Part shown: in pieces, positions 36,963 through 45,812 of the stretch | Layout: the number at the start of each line of letters is the position of its first letter | How positions within the stretch are numbered: position 1 is the first letter of the stretch | DNA from: Mycobacterium deserti | GTDB taxonomy: Bacteria; Actinomycetota; Actinomycetes; Mycobacteriales; Mycobacteriaceae | Direction of reading: 5' to 3' | Assembly (NCBI RefSeq): GCF_025345615.1 | Contig: NZ_JAODWD010000002.1 | Coordinates: forward strand, 868,001 to 932,000 | DNA length: 64,000 bases | Made by a program: the position numbers and the translations under genes | Notes under the pieces: generated by a model | Databases searched by the model: none | Told to the model about the DNA's origin: nothing | Seen by the model: the letters and a program-made list of their open reading frames with translations, nothing else

Positions 36963-37727
36963 ATGGCTGTCACGGACCTGTTCGCCCGCCGGGCGACGCT
37001 CACGCGGTCGCTGCGCCTGCTCGGGGAGTTCCGCTTCGAGCAGCGCGATCCGGCCCGCTTCTACGGCGCCCTGGCCAATGACACCGCCGCGATGGTCGCC
37101 GACCTCTGGCGCGCGGCCACCGGCCACTCACCCGTCGGACAAACGCTGCTCGACGTGGGCGGCGGCCCCGGCTACTTCTCCGCCGCCTTCGCCGACGCCG
37201 GCGTCCACTACATCGGCGTCGAACCCGACCCGGCCGAAATGCATGCGGGGCCCGCCGGATCCGGCGGCGCGGCCACCTATGTCCGGGCGTCCGGGACGGC
37301 GCTCCCGTTCGCCGACGGCAGCGTCGACATCTGCCTGTCGTCGAACGTCGCCGAGCACGTCGCAGACCCGTGGCGGCTGGGCCGCGAGATGGTGCGCGTC
37401 ACCAGGCCCGGCGGGCTGGTGGTGCTGTCGTACACGGTGTGGCTCGGGCCGTTCGGCGGGCACGAGACCGGGATGTGGCACTACTTGGGCGGCACCCGCG
37501 CAGCGGCCAGGTACACCCGCAGGCACGGCCATCGACCCAAGAATGACTACGGCTCGTCACTGTTCGCGGTGTCGGCCGCCGACGGGCTCGAGTGGGCACG
37601 CAGCACCGGCGCGCTAGTGGCCGCTTTCCCTCGCTACCACCCACGATGGGCGTGGAGGCTGACAAGCGCGCCCGTCTTTCGCGAATTCGGGGTGAGCAAT
37701 CTGGTGCTGGTCCTCCGCCCGTCCTGA
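36963..37727 (+). CDS. SAM-dependent methyltransferase (Rv0224c-like)
   Basis: A class I methyltransferase of 254 residues. Motif I is LLDVGGGPGYFSAAF; the acidic end of strand 2 is GVEPDP; motif IV region is VDICLSSNVAEHV. The fold and the Methyltransf_11-like pattern are clear, but the substrate is not. Order with the divergent glycosyltransferase matches Rv0224c/Rv0225, suggesting that a glycosylated envelope molecule is modified; that link is positional. Confidence 0.9.
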   Translation: MAVTDLFARRATLTRSLRLLGEFRFEQRDPARFYGALANDTAAMVADLWRAATGHSPVGQTLLDVGGGPGYFSAAFADAGVHYIGVEPDPAEMHAGPAGSGGAATYVRASGTALPFADGSVDICLSSNVAEHVADPWRLGREMVRVTRPGGLVVLSYTVWLGPFGGHETGMWHYLGGTRAAARYTRRHGHRPKNDYGSSLFAVSAADGLEWARSTGALVAAFPRYHPRWAWRLTSAPVFREFGVSNLVLVLRPS

Positions 37728-37736
37728 TCCGCATAC

Positions 37737-37750
37737 TGCAACAGGTTCTC
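37737..37750 (+). promoter_or_regulatory. Degenerate KstR-like site upstream of the aldehyde dehydrogenase
   Basis: TGCAACAGGTTCTC fits TnnAACnnGTTnnA except for the last base. It lies about 58 bp before the start codon and upstream of a possible -10 (TAGTGT, 37769-37774). Binding is uncertain. Confidence 0.25.
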
Positions 37751-37807
37751 GTTTTGGTTCGGGATGGGTAGTGTGACGCTCAAGACACCGCGCACGCGAG
37801 GAGCAAG

Positions 37808-39283
37808 ATGACACAGAGCACCGCCTTCAAGACCGAGTGGGACAAGCTGTTCATCGGCGGTAAGTGGGTCGAGCCGGCCACCTCGGACGTGATCGAGGTG
37901 CACTCCCCTGCGACGGGAGAGTTGGTCGGCAAGGTTCCGCTGGCTTCCGCCGACGACGTCGCCGCCGCATGTGCGGCCGCCCGCAAGGCGTTCGACGAGG
38001 GTCCGTGGCCGCACTTGTCGCCGCAGGAGCGCGCGGCCGTGATCGGTGCCGCGGTCAAGCTCATGGAGGAGCGCGGCGATGAGCTGAAGTTCCTTCTGGC
38101 GGCCGAGACCGGTCAGCCGCAGACGATCGTCGACATGATGCAGTACGGCGCGGCGATGTCGGCGTTCCAGTACTACGCCGGTGCCGCCGACAAGTTCGCG
38201 TGGAAGGAGATCCGCGACGGCATCTACGGCCAGACGCTGGTCGTTCGCGAGCCGATCGGTGTCGTCGGCGCCGTCACCGCGTGGAATGTGCCCTTCTTCC
38301 TGGCCGCCAACAAGCTCGGTCCCGCGCTGCTGGCCGGCTGCACCGTGGTGCTCAAGCCGGCCGCCGAGACTCCGCTGTCGGTGTTCGCGATGGCCGACAT
38401 CTTCGCCGAGGCGGGCCTTCCCGAGGGTGTGCTGTCCATCGTGCCGGGCGGCGCGGAGACCGGTCGCGCGCTGACCGCCAACCCGGAGATCGACAAGTAC
38501 ACGTTCACCGGCAGCTCGGCGGTCGGCAAAGAGGTCGCCAAGATCGCCGCCGAGCGGCTCAAGCCGTGCACGCTGGAGCTGGGCGGCAAGTCCGCGGCGA
38601 TCATCCTCGAGGACGCCGATCTGGACGCCACGCTGCCCATGCTCGGCTTCTCCGGCGTGATGAACAGCGGACAGGCGTGCGTCGCGCAGACCCGGATCCT
38701 CGCGCCGCGGTCCCGCTACGACGAGGTCGTCGAGAAGGTCGCGAACTTCATCTCCGCGATGCCGGTCGGGCTGCCCGACGACCCGAATGCCGCGATCGGT
38801 CCACTGATCTCGGAGAAGCAGCGTGAGCGCGTCGAGGGCTACATCAAGAAGGGCGTCGAAGAGGGCGCCCGACTGGTCACCGGCGGCGGGCGGCCCGAAG
38901 GCCTCGACAGCGGCTGGTTCGTGCAGCCGACGGTGTTCGCCGACGTCGACAACTCGATGACCATCGCGCAGGAGGAGATCTTCGGGCCGGTGCTGGCGGT
39001 GATCCCCTACGACACCGAAGAGGACGCGATCCGCATCGCCAACGACTCGGTCTACGGCCTTGCCGGCAGCGTGTGGACGACCGACAACAAGAAGGCGATG
39101 GAGGTCGCGTCGAAGATCCGCACCGGTACCTACGCGGTCAACATGTACGCGTTCGACCCCGGCGCCCCGTTCGGCGGCTACAAGAACTCCGGCGTCGGAC
39201 GCGAGAACGGTCCCGAAGGCATTGGGGCCTACGTCGAGCACAAAAGCGTGCTGCTGCCGTTTGGCTACACGCCGGAGGACTAG
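37808..39283 (+). CDS. NAD(P)-dependent aldehyde dehydrogenase (Rv0223c-like)
   Basis: A 491-residue aldehyde dehydrogenase. The catalytic Cys291 is in SGQACVAQ and the general base Glu257 in LELGGKS. The cofactor motif [11 protein letters not shown] and the family ending [11 protein letters not shown] are present. The ATG is preceded by GAGGAG (37798-37803), which settles the start. Order matches Rv0223c. It probably oxidises a fatty or alcohol-derived aldehyde to the acid. The TAG stop shares CTAG with the stop of the convergent FadE gene. Confidence 0.92.
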   Translation: MTQSTAFKTEWDKLFIGGKWVEPATSDVIEVHSPATGELVGKVPLASADDVAAACAAARKAFDEGPWPHLSPQERAAVIGAAVKLMEERGDELKFLLAAETGQPQTIVDMMQYGAAMSAFQYYAGAADKFAWKEIRDGIYGQTLVVREPIGVVGAVTAWNVPFFLAANKLGPALLAGCTVVLKPAAETPLSVFAMADIFAEAGLPEGVLSIVPGGAETGRALTANPEIDKYTFTGSSAVGKEVAKIAAERLKPCTLELGGKSAAIILEDADLDATLPMLGFSGVMNSGQACVAQTRILAPRSRYDEVVEKVANFISAMPVGLPDDPNAAIGPLISEKQRERVEGYIKKGVEEGARLVTGGGRPEGLDSGWFVQPTVFADVDNSMTIAQEEIFGPVLAVIPYDTEEDAIRIANDSVYGLAGSVWTTDNKKAMEVASKIRTGTYAVNMYAFDPGAPFGGYKNSGVGRENGPEGIGAYVEHKSVLLPFGYTPED

Positions 39284-41115
39284 AAGGCGTCCTCGGCCAG
39301 GTCCATCACCGCGAGGTCGACGCTCTCGACGATCTTGCGTTCCGCGGTCAGCCGCGGCAGCACGTTCTTGACGAAGAACTGCGCCGCGGCGACCTTGCCG
39401 TTGTAGAACGCGCGGTCGTCGTCGGACGGACCGCGGTCCAGGGCGTTCAGCGCGATTTCAGCTTGCCGCAACAGCAGCCAGCCGATCATCAGGTCGCCGA
39501 ACGCCAGCAGAAACGACACCGACTGCAACCCAAGGCGATACAACTCGCGAGCGTTCTCCTGCGCCGAGATCAGGTAGCCGGTCATGGCCGCCACCATGGC
39601 CTGAACATCGGCCAGCGCGGTGGCCAGGAGCCTGCGCGTGTCGGACAACTCCGGCCGCGCGGTGTCGCTACTGAGGAACTGCTCGATCCGGCCGACCACA
39701 TGCCCTAATGCAGCGCCCTGGTCGCGGGCGATCTTGCGGAAGAAGAAGTCCTGCGCCTGGATCGCGGTGGTGCCTTCGTAAAGCGAGTCGATCTTGGCGT
39801 CGCGAATGTACTGCTCGATCGGATAGTCCTGCAGGAAGCCCGAACCCCCGAACGTCTGCAGTGATTCGGTGAGGCACTGGTAGGCGCGTTCCGATCCGAC
39901 TCCCTTCACGATCGGCAGCAGCAGATCGTTGATGCGGTGCGCCAGTGGACCATCGGCGCCCGACACCAGATCGGCGACGACGACGTCCTGATGTGCGGCG
40001 GTGTAGAGGTACAGGGCGCGCAGCCCCTCGGCATAGGACTTCTGCACCATCAGTGCACGCCGCACGTCGGGGTGGTGGAGGATGGTCACCCGCGGCGCGT
40101 TCTTGTCGGTCATCTGGGTCATGTCCGCGCCCTGCACCCGGGTTTTCGCGTATTCCAAGGCATTCAGGTAACCGGTCGACAGCGTCGCGATGGCCTTGGT
40201 GCCGACCATCATTCGCGCGTACTCGATGACCTTGAACATCTGCGCGATGCCTTGATGGCTGTCGTTGACCAGCCAGCCGACTGCCGGCACGCCGTGCTGC
40301 CCGAAGGTCAGCTCGCACGTCGCGGAAACCTTGAGACCCATCTTGTGCTCGAGGCCGGTGACGAAAACCCCGTTGCGCTCACCGGGTTCCCCCGTTTCCG
40401 GGTCGAAGTGGAACTTCGGCACCAGAAACAGGCTGAGCCCCTTGGTGCCCGGTCCTGCACCCTCGGGCCGGGCCAGCACCACGTGCATGATGTTCTCGAA
40501 CAGGTCGTCGCTGTCGCCGCTGGTGATGAAACGCTTGACCCCGTCGATGTGCCATGTGCCGTCGGCCTGCTGAACCGCCTTGGTGCGTCCGGCGCCGACA
40601 TCGGACCCTGCGTCGGGCTCGGTGAGCACCATGGTGGCGCCCCACAGACGCTCGGTCATCAGTGCCGCCCAGTGCCGTTGTTGCTCGTTGCCGATGCCGT
40701 GCAGGATGTCGGCCATGACCGGCCCGGCCGAATACATGAACGCCGCGGGTTGCGCGCCGAGAGGCAGTTCGTTGACGGCCCACGCGACCATCGCGGGGGC
40801 GGGCACACCGCCGAGGTCCTCGCTGAGCCCCACGCGGAACCATTCACCCTGTTGCCAGGCGTTGAACGACTTCTTGAACGGCTCCGGCAGGCTCACCTGG
40901 TGCGTTGCCGGGTCGAACGTCGGCGGGTTGCGGTCGGCCTCGGCGAACGACTCCGCGACCGGCCCTTCCGCCAATCTCGCGGCCTCGTCGAGCATCTGGC
41001 GCACCGACTGACCGTCGAGATCTCCGAACGCGCCGCTGGCGAGTGCTTTCTCCAGGTCGAGCACCTCGAAGAGGTTGAACTCCAGGTCGCGCACGTTGCT
41101 CTTGTAGTGGCCCAT
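39280..41115 (-). CDS. Acyl-CoA dehydrogenase, FadE5 paralogue
   Basis: 611 residues, exactly the length of FadE5 and alike throughout: both begin (M)xHYKSNVRD, carry [15 protein letters not shown], and place the catalytic Glu at residue 447 in YEGTTAIQ. It is one of the clearest paralogue pairs in the window. Differences cluster in the N-terminal 110 residues and the last 150, which may alter chain preference. It probably does the same FAD-dependent alpha,beta-desaturation. A 7-bp palindrome (41177-41198) lies 62 bp upstream of the ATG. The gene may be fadE4-like by position, but its sequence resembles FadE5 more. Confidence 0.92.
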   Translation of the reverse strand: MGHYKSNVRDLEFNLFEVLDLEKALASGAFGDLDGQSVRQMLDEAARLAEGPVAESFAEADRNPPTFDPATHQVSLPEPFKKSFNAWQQGEWFRVGLSEDLGGVPAPAMVAWAVNELPLGAQPAAFMYSAGPVMADILHGIGNEQQRHWAALMTERLWGATMVLTEPDAGSDVGAGRTKAVQQADGTWHIDGVKRFITSGDSDDLFENIMHVVLARPEGAGPGTKGLSLFLVPKFHFDPETGEPGERNGVFVTGLEHKMGLKVSATCELTFGQHGVPAVGWLVNDSHQGIAQMFKVIEYARMMVGTKAIATLSTGYLNALEYAKTRVQGADMTQMTDKNAPRVTILHHPDVRRALMVQKSYAEGLRALYLYTAAHQDVVVADLVSGADGPLAHRINDLLLPIVKGVGSERAYQCLTESLQTFGGSGFLQDYPIEQYIRDAKIDSLYEGTTAIQAQDFFFRKIARDQGAALGHVVGRIEQFLSSDTARPELSDTRRLLATALADVQAMVAAMTGYLISAQENARELYRLGLQSVSFLLAFGDLMIGWLLLRQAEIALNALDRGPSDDDRAFYNGKVAAAQFFVKNVLPRLTAERKIVESVDLAVMDLAEDAF

Positions 41116-41176
41116 GACTAGCGCCTTTCGGTGTCCGCCTGGCCAGAGCGTAGCCCCGTCGGCTGTGCTGGTCCCG

Positions 41177-41198
41177 GATTATGGTGGAAGGCATAATC
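41177..41198. promoter_or_regulatory. Operator-like palindrome upstream of the FadE5 paralogue
   Basis: GATTATG (41177-41183) and CATAATC (41192-41198) are perfect inverted repeats with an 8-bp spacer, in the divergent region between the FadE gene and the small-protein/TetR unit. It differs from the TTAC-N6-GTAA element of fadE5, so the two paralogues look differently regulated. Confidence 0.5.
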
Positions 41199-41260
41199 GC
41201 ATGTTGCCGACGCGGCCGAGTGTGCGCGCGAATCGGCGTTCACCTGCCGATTATCGTGCC

Positions 41261-41275
41261 CCGGGTGTGACCCGG
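41261..41275. promoter_or_regulatory. Palindrome upstream of the 42-aa gene
   Basis: CCGGGT-GTG-ACCCGG is a perfect 6-bp inverted repeat, 68 bp before the start codon. It could be a TetR-type operator or an RNA hairpin. Confidence 0.4.
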
Positions 41276-41342
41276 AATACATTTGTTGTGCGACATTGTT
41301 GCGCGTTTTATGGTTGATGTCATAGAACGAGGAGGCGCACCG

Positions 41343-41471
41343 ATGTGGGTCATCGAGATCAACTTCGCCGGTCGGCGATTCACGCATGAGGTCTACGCCA
41401 GGCGTCGCGCCTTCCGTCTACGCCGCTTCGGATGGCGTCCAGTGCAGACGCAGCATCCGCACGCCGCCTGA
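41343..41471 (+). CDS. Small basic protein, 42 aa
   Basis: ATG 41343 has a consensus ribosome site GAGGAGG (41329-41335) 7 nt upstream. The product, beginning MWVIEINFAGRR, has a short beta-like start followed by an Arg-rich stretch (YARRRAFRLRRFGWRP) and ends in His/Ala. It has no signal peptide or membrane segment and is strongly basic. It lies 25 bp before the TetR gene in the same direction, so the two are probably co-transcribed. I do not recognise it. The strong initiation signal and dedicated palindrome make it more than a chance reading frame. Confidence 0.6.
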   Translation: MWVIEINFAGRRFTHEVYARRRAFRLRRFGWRPVQTQHPHAA

Positions 41472-41496
41472 TCGTTTCCCTTCTCGGAGGTCGTTT

Positions 41497-42123
41497 TTGT
41501 CTGCCACCGCCTCGTCAGCTCGCACCAAGCGCGGCTCGACGCGCACGAACATGTTGATCAGCGCCGCTGAGGTGATGCGTGAGCGCGGCGCCGCTGGCGT
41601 GACCATTGATGAGGTGCTGGCCCGCAGCGGGGCCCCACGCGGGTCGGTGTACTACCACTTCCCCGAGGGCCGCAATCAGATCCTGACCGAGGCGCTGCAG
41701 TACGCCGGCGAGGCGATCACCGGGCTCATCGACGAAGCCGCCAGCAAAGGCGGGATGTATCTGGTCCGGCAGTTCGTCGCGTTCTGGGAGCAGCTGCTCG
41801 TCGAGAGTAAATTCACCGCAGGCTGCCCGGTGGTCGCCGCTGCCATCGGGTCCTCCGATGAGGAGCCTCGACTGACCACCGTTGCGGGCAACATCTTTCA
41901 GCACTGGCGCGATGCGCTCACCCGCGCGTTCGTCTCCGACGGCTTCGACGAGTCCGACGCCGCCTCGCTGGCGATCATGTGCATCGCCTCGATGGAGGGT
42001 GCCGTGGTGCTGTGCCGGTCCACTCGCAGCGTCGATCCGCTGCGCGACGTCGCAGCACAGGTCGAATTCCTGGTCAAGTCAAGGGAATTCGTGCGCCGCT
42101 ACGGATTGCCCGACAAGGGCTAG
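41497..42123 (+). CDS. TetR-family regulator (LmrA/YxaF-like)
   Basis: 208 residues from TTG 41497, chosen because CGGAGG (41485-41490) lies 6 nt before it. The helix-turn-helix covers about residues 35-60 (TIDEVLARSGAPRGSVY, then YHFPEGRNQIL), followed by a helical ligand domain with FTAGCPVVAAAI, characteristic of the LmrA/YxaF-type TetR group. It is probably the regulator of its own operon and perhaps of the divergent FadE gene, since two palindromes lie between them. Its stop overlaps that of the next gene (CTAG). Confidence 0.9.
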   Translation: MSATASSARTKRGSTRTNMLISAAEVMRERGAAGVTIDEVLARSGAPRGSVYYHFPEGRNQILTEALQYAGEAITGLIDEAASKGGMYLVRQFVAFWEQLLVESKFTAGCPVVAAAIGSSDEEPRLTTVAGNIFQHWRDALTRAFVSDGFDESDAASLAIMCIASMEGAVVLCRSTRSVDPLRDVAAQVEFLVKSREFVRRYGLPDKG

Positions 42124-42641
42124 GCCTTTCGCCATCGCGCGCAGACGAATTCACCGTTGACGGCGGAATCGGCCAGCACCCACTCCGAGCGAATCGGCAG
42201 CACCCGCGAGCCTGCGCCCAGCGAGCACGGGGCATAGCTGACAATCATCTCGTCGACGAGTCCGGCCGTGACGAACTGCGCCGCCACGTCTCCGCCACCG
42301 ACCACCCACACGTCCTTGCCCGCTGCGGCCGACACCAGCTTCGGATGCAATTGCGTCACAGCGCCGTCGAACACCTGCACCGGATGCCCCGCATCGATGA
42401 TGTGCGGGCGCTTCGTCAACACCCATGACGGCTGCTCGTACATCCACGTGCCGGGATGGTTCTCGTTGATCCACTCGTAGGTGGCCGAGCCCATCACCAC
42501 CGCGCCGATCGACTTGATGAACTCGTCGTAGTTGTAGGGACCGCTCTGGTCGATGTCTCGGGATATCAGCCAGTCCAGGCTGTCGGCCTCGTCGACGATG
42601 TAACCGTCCAGGCTGGACGCGGTGTAGTAGACGGTCGCCAT
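42120..42641 (-). CDS. RibD C-terminal / dihydrofolate-reductase-like protein
   Basis: 173 residues beginning MATVYYTASSLDGYIVDE, the usual N-terminus of stand-alone RibD_C proteins. GAVVMGSATYEWI and KDVWVVGGGDVAAQFV are the cofactor-binding motifs of the DHFR fold. Such proteins often accompany stress or regulator genes and are rarely true DHFR; the reaction is unknown. It starts 1 nt after the stop of the AraC-DinB gene and so belongs to its operon. Confidence 0.87.
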   Translation of the reverse strand: MATVYYTASSLDGYIVDEADSLDWLISRDIDQSGPYNYDEFIKSIGAVVMGSATYEWINENHPGTWMYEQPSWVLTKRPHIIDAGHPVQVFDGAVTQLHPKLVSAAAGKDVWVVGGGDVAAQFVTAGLVDEMIVSYAPCSLGAGSRVLPIRSEWVLADSAVNGEFVCARWRKA

Positions 42642-42642
42642 G

Positions 42643-43560
42643 TCAGTTCCTTCGCATCCAGTCGAGTGGGTCACCGGTTCGGGTTTCGACGCCGAGTCGG
42701 GCCAGCATGGTGCGAACGAGTTGGCGCCGGTGCGCCGAGTACGTCAAGACGTGCGCAACGATGCCGTAAAGCTGGAACGATTCCGGCGGGTCACACAGGG
42801 CGTCGATGATCGTGTCGCCGAGGCGGCCCTCGGCGGTGTACTCCGAAACCATCGCCGTCCATCGCTTCGCGAGGCCGTCGTGCCGGGCCGCCAGCTGTTC
42901 GGCCGTGGCGATGTGCGGCTGCGTCGCCTCGCGGTCGGGGAAGTCGAGGCCGTCGATCGTCGCCAGCCAGACCTCCTTGGTCCAGACGATCGCGCCGAGC
43001 ACCGCGCCGACGCTGGGTTCCTGGCCGTCCCAGTGCAGCACCACCTGCCCTGGCGAAATGTCTTCGGTCCACTGGTCTTTCGACAATGTCGCGGCCTGGT
43101 CGATCAGATAGGCGGTGTCGGCGACGTCGTGCGCGACCATCAACTGGGAAATGTCGGGCTCCTTGGTGTCGCCGTCGCTGTCGAGCCACAGCGCGGCGGG
43201 TGGATGGAAGTGCAGGCCGTTGGGCGCCGCCAGGCGCAACTCGGTGCCCGCGGCCTGCGACGGTGGAACACCGAACGCACGCCGGAAGGCGCGGGAGAAC
43301 ACCTCCGCCGACGACCACCCCTCGGCGGCGGCCACCGCGGCCACTCCTTCTCCCCTGCGCAACCGCCAGGCGGCGCGCTCGAGCATGATGCGGCGCCGCA
43401 TCGCGGCGGGTGGTTCACCGGTCAGCCGCCGCACCTCACGGGAGAAGTGGAACTCCGAGGCGTGGCTGCTGCGCGCCATGTCGCCGACGTCGGTGTTGGC
43501 GTTGTCGACGACGGCGTCGAGCAGCTCCCGTAAACGGTCGCGGCGTGATCCCTCGCTCAC
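42643..43560 (-). CDS. AraC-type HTH protein with C-terminal DinB-like domain
   Basis: About 305 residues from GTG 43560. The N-terminal part (about 5-110) is an AraC/XylS helix-turn-helix pair (FHFSREVRRLTGEPP, AEGWSSAEVFSRAFRRAFG). The C-terminal half is a four-helix DinB/YfiT-like domain with spaced His residues (MVAHDVADTAYLID, and a later VAHVLTYSAHRRQLV). This fusion suggests a regulator that senses a small molecule or metal through DinB. The DHFR-like gene follows with a 1-nt gap. A TTG at 43614 would add 18 residues; the GTG begins closer to the domain. Confidence 0.82.
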   Translation of the reverse strand: MSEGSRRDRLRELLDAVVDNANTDVGDMARSSHASEFHFSREVRRLTGEPPAAMRRRIMLERAAWRLRRGEGVAAVAAAEGWSSAEVFSRAFRRAFGVPPSQAAGTELRLAAPNGLHFHPPAALWLDSDGDTKEPDISQLMVAHDVADTAYLIDQAATLSKDQWTEDISPGQVVLHWDGQEPSVGAVLGAIVWTKEVWLATIDGLDFPDREATQPHIATAEQLAARHDGLAKRWTAMVSEYTAEGRLGDTIIDALCDPPESFQLYGIVAHVLTYSAHRRQLVRTMLARLGVETRTGDPLDWMRRN

Positions 43561-43638
43561 GTTGAACGAGTATGGTCGCGCGCCCGCCGCTTGAACATGA
43601 CGATTCCTGCTCAACTGCGCTCACTAGTGTGGTGGCCA

Positions 43639-44799
43639 GTGGGTGAATTCGAGGCGCGATGCGCCACCGACGGAGAACTGGCCGGATTGCGGGCGTCGAT
43701 CCGCGAGTTCCTGGCGGCCGATCGCGCGCAGTTCGGCTGGGAACCTGCCGTGGATTCGTGGCTGGCCCGGTGGGACGCTGAGTTCTCGGCGCGCCTGGCC
43801 GACGCGGGATTCGTCGGCCTGACCATTCCGGCGGAGTACGGCGGCCGTGCACCGCAGGTCGGGGCCGGCCACCTGCACCGCTACGTGGTCACCGAGGAGC
43901 TGCTCGCCCACGGTGCGCCGGTCGCCGCGCACTGGTTCGCCGACCGGCAGTTCGCGCCGGCCCTGCTTTCCTACGGCACCGAGGAACAGCGCCGGACACT
44001 GCTGCCGAGGATCGCCGCGGGCCGGCTGTACGCGGCGATCGGGATGAGCGAGCACGGCGCAGGCTCCGACCTGGCCGCCGTGAGCACCAGGGCGACCAGG
44101 GTCGAGGGCGGTTGGACGCTGCGCGGGACCAAGGTCTGGACCAGCGGCGCGCACCTGGCGGACCTGATCGTCGTGCTCGCGCGAACCAGCCCGGCGGATC
44201 CGGAGCATCGGCATGCCGGCTTCAGCCAGTTCATCGTGCCGACCGACTCCGCGGGCATCACCATGAGTCCGATCGTGATGATGAACGGCGAACATCACTT
44301 CAACGAAGTGACGTTCGACGACGCGTTCGTCGGCGACGCGGACGTCTTGGGACAGGTCGGCGACGGGTGGCGGCAGGTCACCGCGGAGCTGGGTTTCGAG
44401 CGCAGCGGTCCCGAGCGGATGCTGTCGACCGCGACGCTGCTGTTCGGCGTGATTCGGGCTTTGCCTGCCGACGTCGACGACGGGATCGCCGCCGCGGTCG
44501 GTGACCTTGTCGCGCGGCTGATTTCGTTGCGCCAGCTGTCGGTTTCGGTGGCCCGGACACTCACCGACGGCGGGGACGCCGCAACGCAGGCGGCGCTGGT
44601 GAAGGATCTCGGCACGCTCTTCGAGCAGGACTCGGTGGAACTGGTCGCCGACCTGCTCGACCATGTCGGTCCGCAGGACGCCGAACCGCTGCGTGCTCTG
44701 CTGGCCGCGGCGCGGCTGCACTCACCGATGTTCACGCTGCGTGGGGGCACCAACGAGGTGCTGCGCGGCGTGGTCGCCAGAGGATTGGGGGTGCGGTGA
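43639..44799 (+). CDS. Acyl-CoA dehydrogenase, first subunit of a pair
   Basis: About 386 residues. It has the ACAD flavin motif AAIGMSEHGAGSDLAAVST, the strand WTLRGTKVWTSGAHLADL and the ending LRGGTNEVLRGVVARGLG. The following gene overlaps by 4 nt (GTGA) and encodes a shorter, diverged ACAD-like protein. Adjacent FadE pairs in mycobacteria form alpha2beta2 heterotetramers, often for sterol or branched side chains (established for the ChsE enzymes). I chose GTG 43639; GTG 43627 and ATG 43597 are possible. Confidence 0.87.
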   Translation: MGEFEARCATDGELAGLRASIREFLAADRAQFGWEPAVDSWLARWDAEFSARLADAGFVGLTIPAEYGGRAPQVGAGHLHRYVVTEELLAHGAPVAAHWFADRQFAPALLSYGTEEQRRTLLPRIAAGRLYAAIGMSEHGAGSDLAAVSTRATRVEGGWTLRGTKVWTSGAHLADLIVVLARTSPADPEHRHAGFSQFIVPTDSAGITMSPIVMMNGEHHFNEVTFDDAFVGDADVLGQVGDGWRQVTAELGFERSGPERMLSTATLLFGVIRALPADVDDGIAAAVGDLVARLISLRQLSVSVARTLTDGGDAATQAALVKDLGTLFEQDSVELVADLLDHVGPQDAEPLRALLAAARLHSPMFTLRGGTNEVLRGVVARGLGVR

Positions 44800-45812
44800 A
44801 CGAACTGCAGCAGCTCGTCGACGATATTGGCCGTCGCTCGTTCGACGCCCGTTCCCGTCACCGCGGAGTCCCCGACTCGTTCGACGAGGCGTTGTGGCGC
44901 GATCTCGAGGAGACAGGGCTCAGCCGGCTCGTCAGCTCGGGTGACGCGGGTCCTGCGGAATCGGCAGTCGTGTTGGCCGGTCTCGCGAAGCACGCGGCAG
45001 CGGTGCCGATCGCCGAAACCGATTTGCTCGCAGCGTGGCTCGCACTACAGGCCGGCATCGCCATCCCCGAAACCGGGCCGCTGACGGTCGCGGTTGCCGA
45101 CGCGCAGCGGCAGGGTGACCGGGTCGTGGGGTCTGCGCATGACGTGCCGTGGCCGCGGCCTGGGAGGGTGTTGCTTGCGGCGCGAACCGATCGGGGACTG
45201 CACGTCGGACTCACCGATGAGGTGGGCGACGCCGACCACAACCTGGCGGGCGAACCGCGTGGCTCGCTTGTCATCGACATGCCCGCTACGGACCTTCAGA
45301 CTCTCGACCTGCGGGTCGCCGACGAATTGACCCGGCGCGGCGCGTGGGCACGGTGCGTGCAGATGGTGGGGGCGCTGGATGCGGCACGCGATCTGACGGT
45401 CGCGCACACGAGTGAGCGTGTGCAGTTCGGCAGGGCGCTCAGCAAGTTCCAGGCGGTCCAGCACTCGCTTGCGGCAATGGCCGGTGAGACCGAACGCGCG
45501 CGTGCTGCGGTCACACTGGCCGTCGCGGCCGCCTCGGATTACGGGTTCGGCAGTCCCGTGACTGATTACGCGGTTACGGTCGCGAAGGTCGCGGTCGGTC
45601 GCGCGGTCGGGCCGGTGACGACGATCGCCCACCAACTGCACGGCGCGATAGGGGTCACCGTCGAACATCGGCTGTGGCTCGTCACGATGCGAGCCCGCAG
45701 CTGGGTCGACGACTTCGGCAGCACCGCGCGCTATGCGCGGCGGCTCGGCAGGATTGCGTTGTCTGCGGATGCGCCGTGGGACGTCGTGGTCAGCTGTCCA
45801 GGACCGCGCTGA
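44796..45812 (+). CDS. Acyl-CoA dehydrogenase-like second subunit
   Basis: 338 residues with the ACAD C-terminal helical domain (VGALDAARDLTVAHTSERVQ, then FGRALSKFQAVQHSLA, then HQLHGAIGVTVEHRLW). The N-terminal domain is shortened and lacks the usual flavin-loop motif. It is the expected partner of the preceding FadE. The 4-nt start/stop overlap implies equal synthesis. The stop lies 23 nt inside the 3' end of the convergent nat gene. Confidence 0.86.
   Translation: MNELQQLVDDIGRRSFDARSRHRGVPDSFDEALWRDLEETGLSRLVSSGDAGPAESAVVLAGLAKHAAAVPIAETDLLAAWLALQAGIAIPETGPLTVAVADAQRQGDRVVGSAHDVPWPRPGRVLLAARTDRGLHVGLTDEVGDADHNLAGEPRGSLVIDMPATDLQTLDLRVADELTRRGAWARCVQMVGALDAARDLTVAHTSERVQFGRALSKFQAVQHSLAAMAGETERARAAVTLAVAAASDYGFGSPVTDYAVTVAKVAVGRAVGPVTTIAHQLHGAIGVTVEHRLWLVTMRARSWVDDFGSTARYARRLGRIALSADAPWDVVVSCPGPR

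Noticed and set aside
37634..39241. Minus-strand 535-codon frame opposite the aldehyde dehydrogenase
   Set aside because: Antisense of a complete dehydrogenase with Cys291 and Glu257; its own translation has no protein character.
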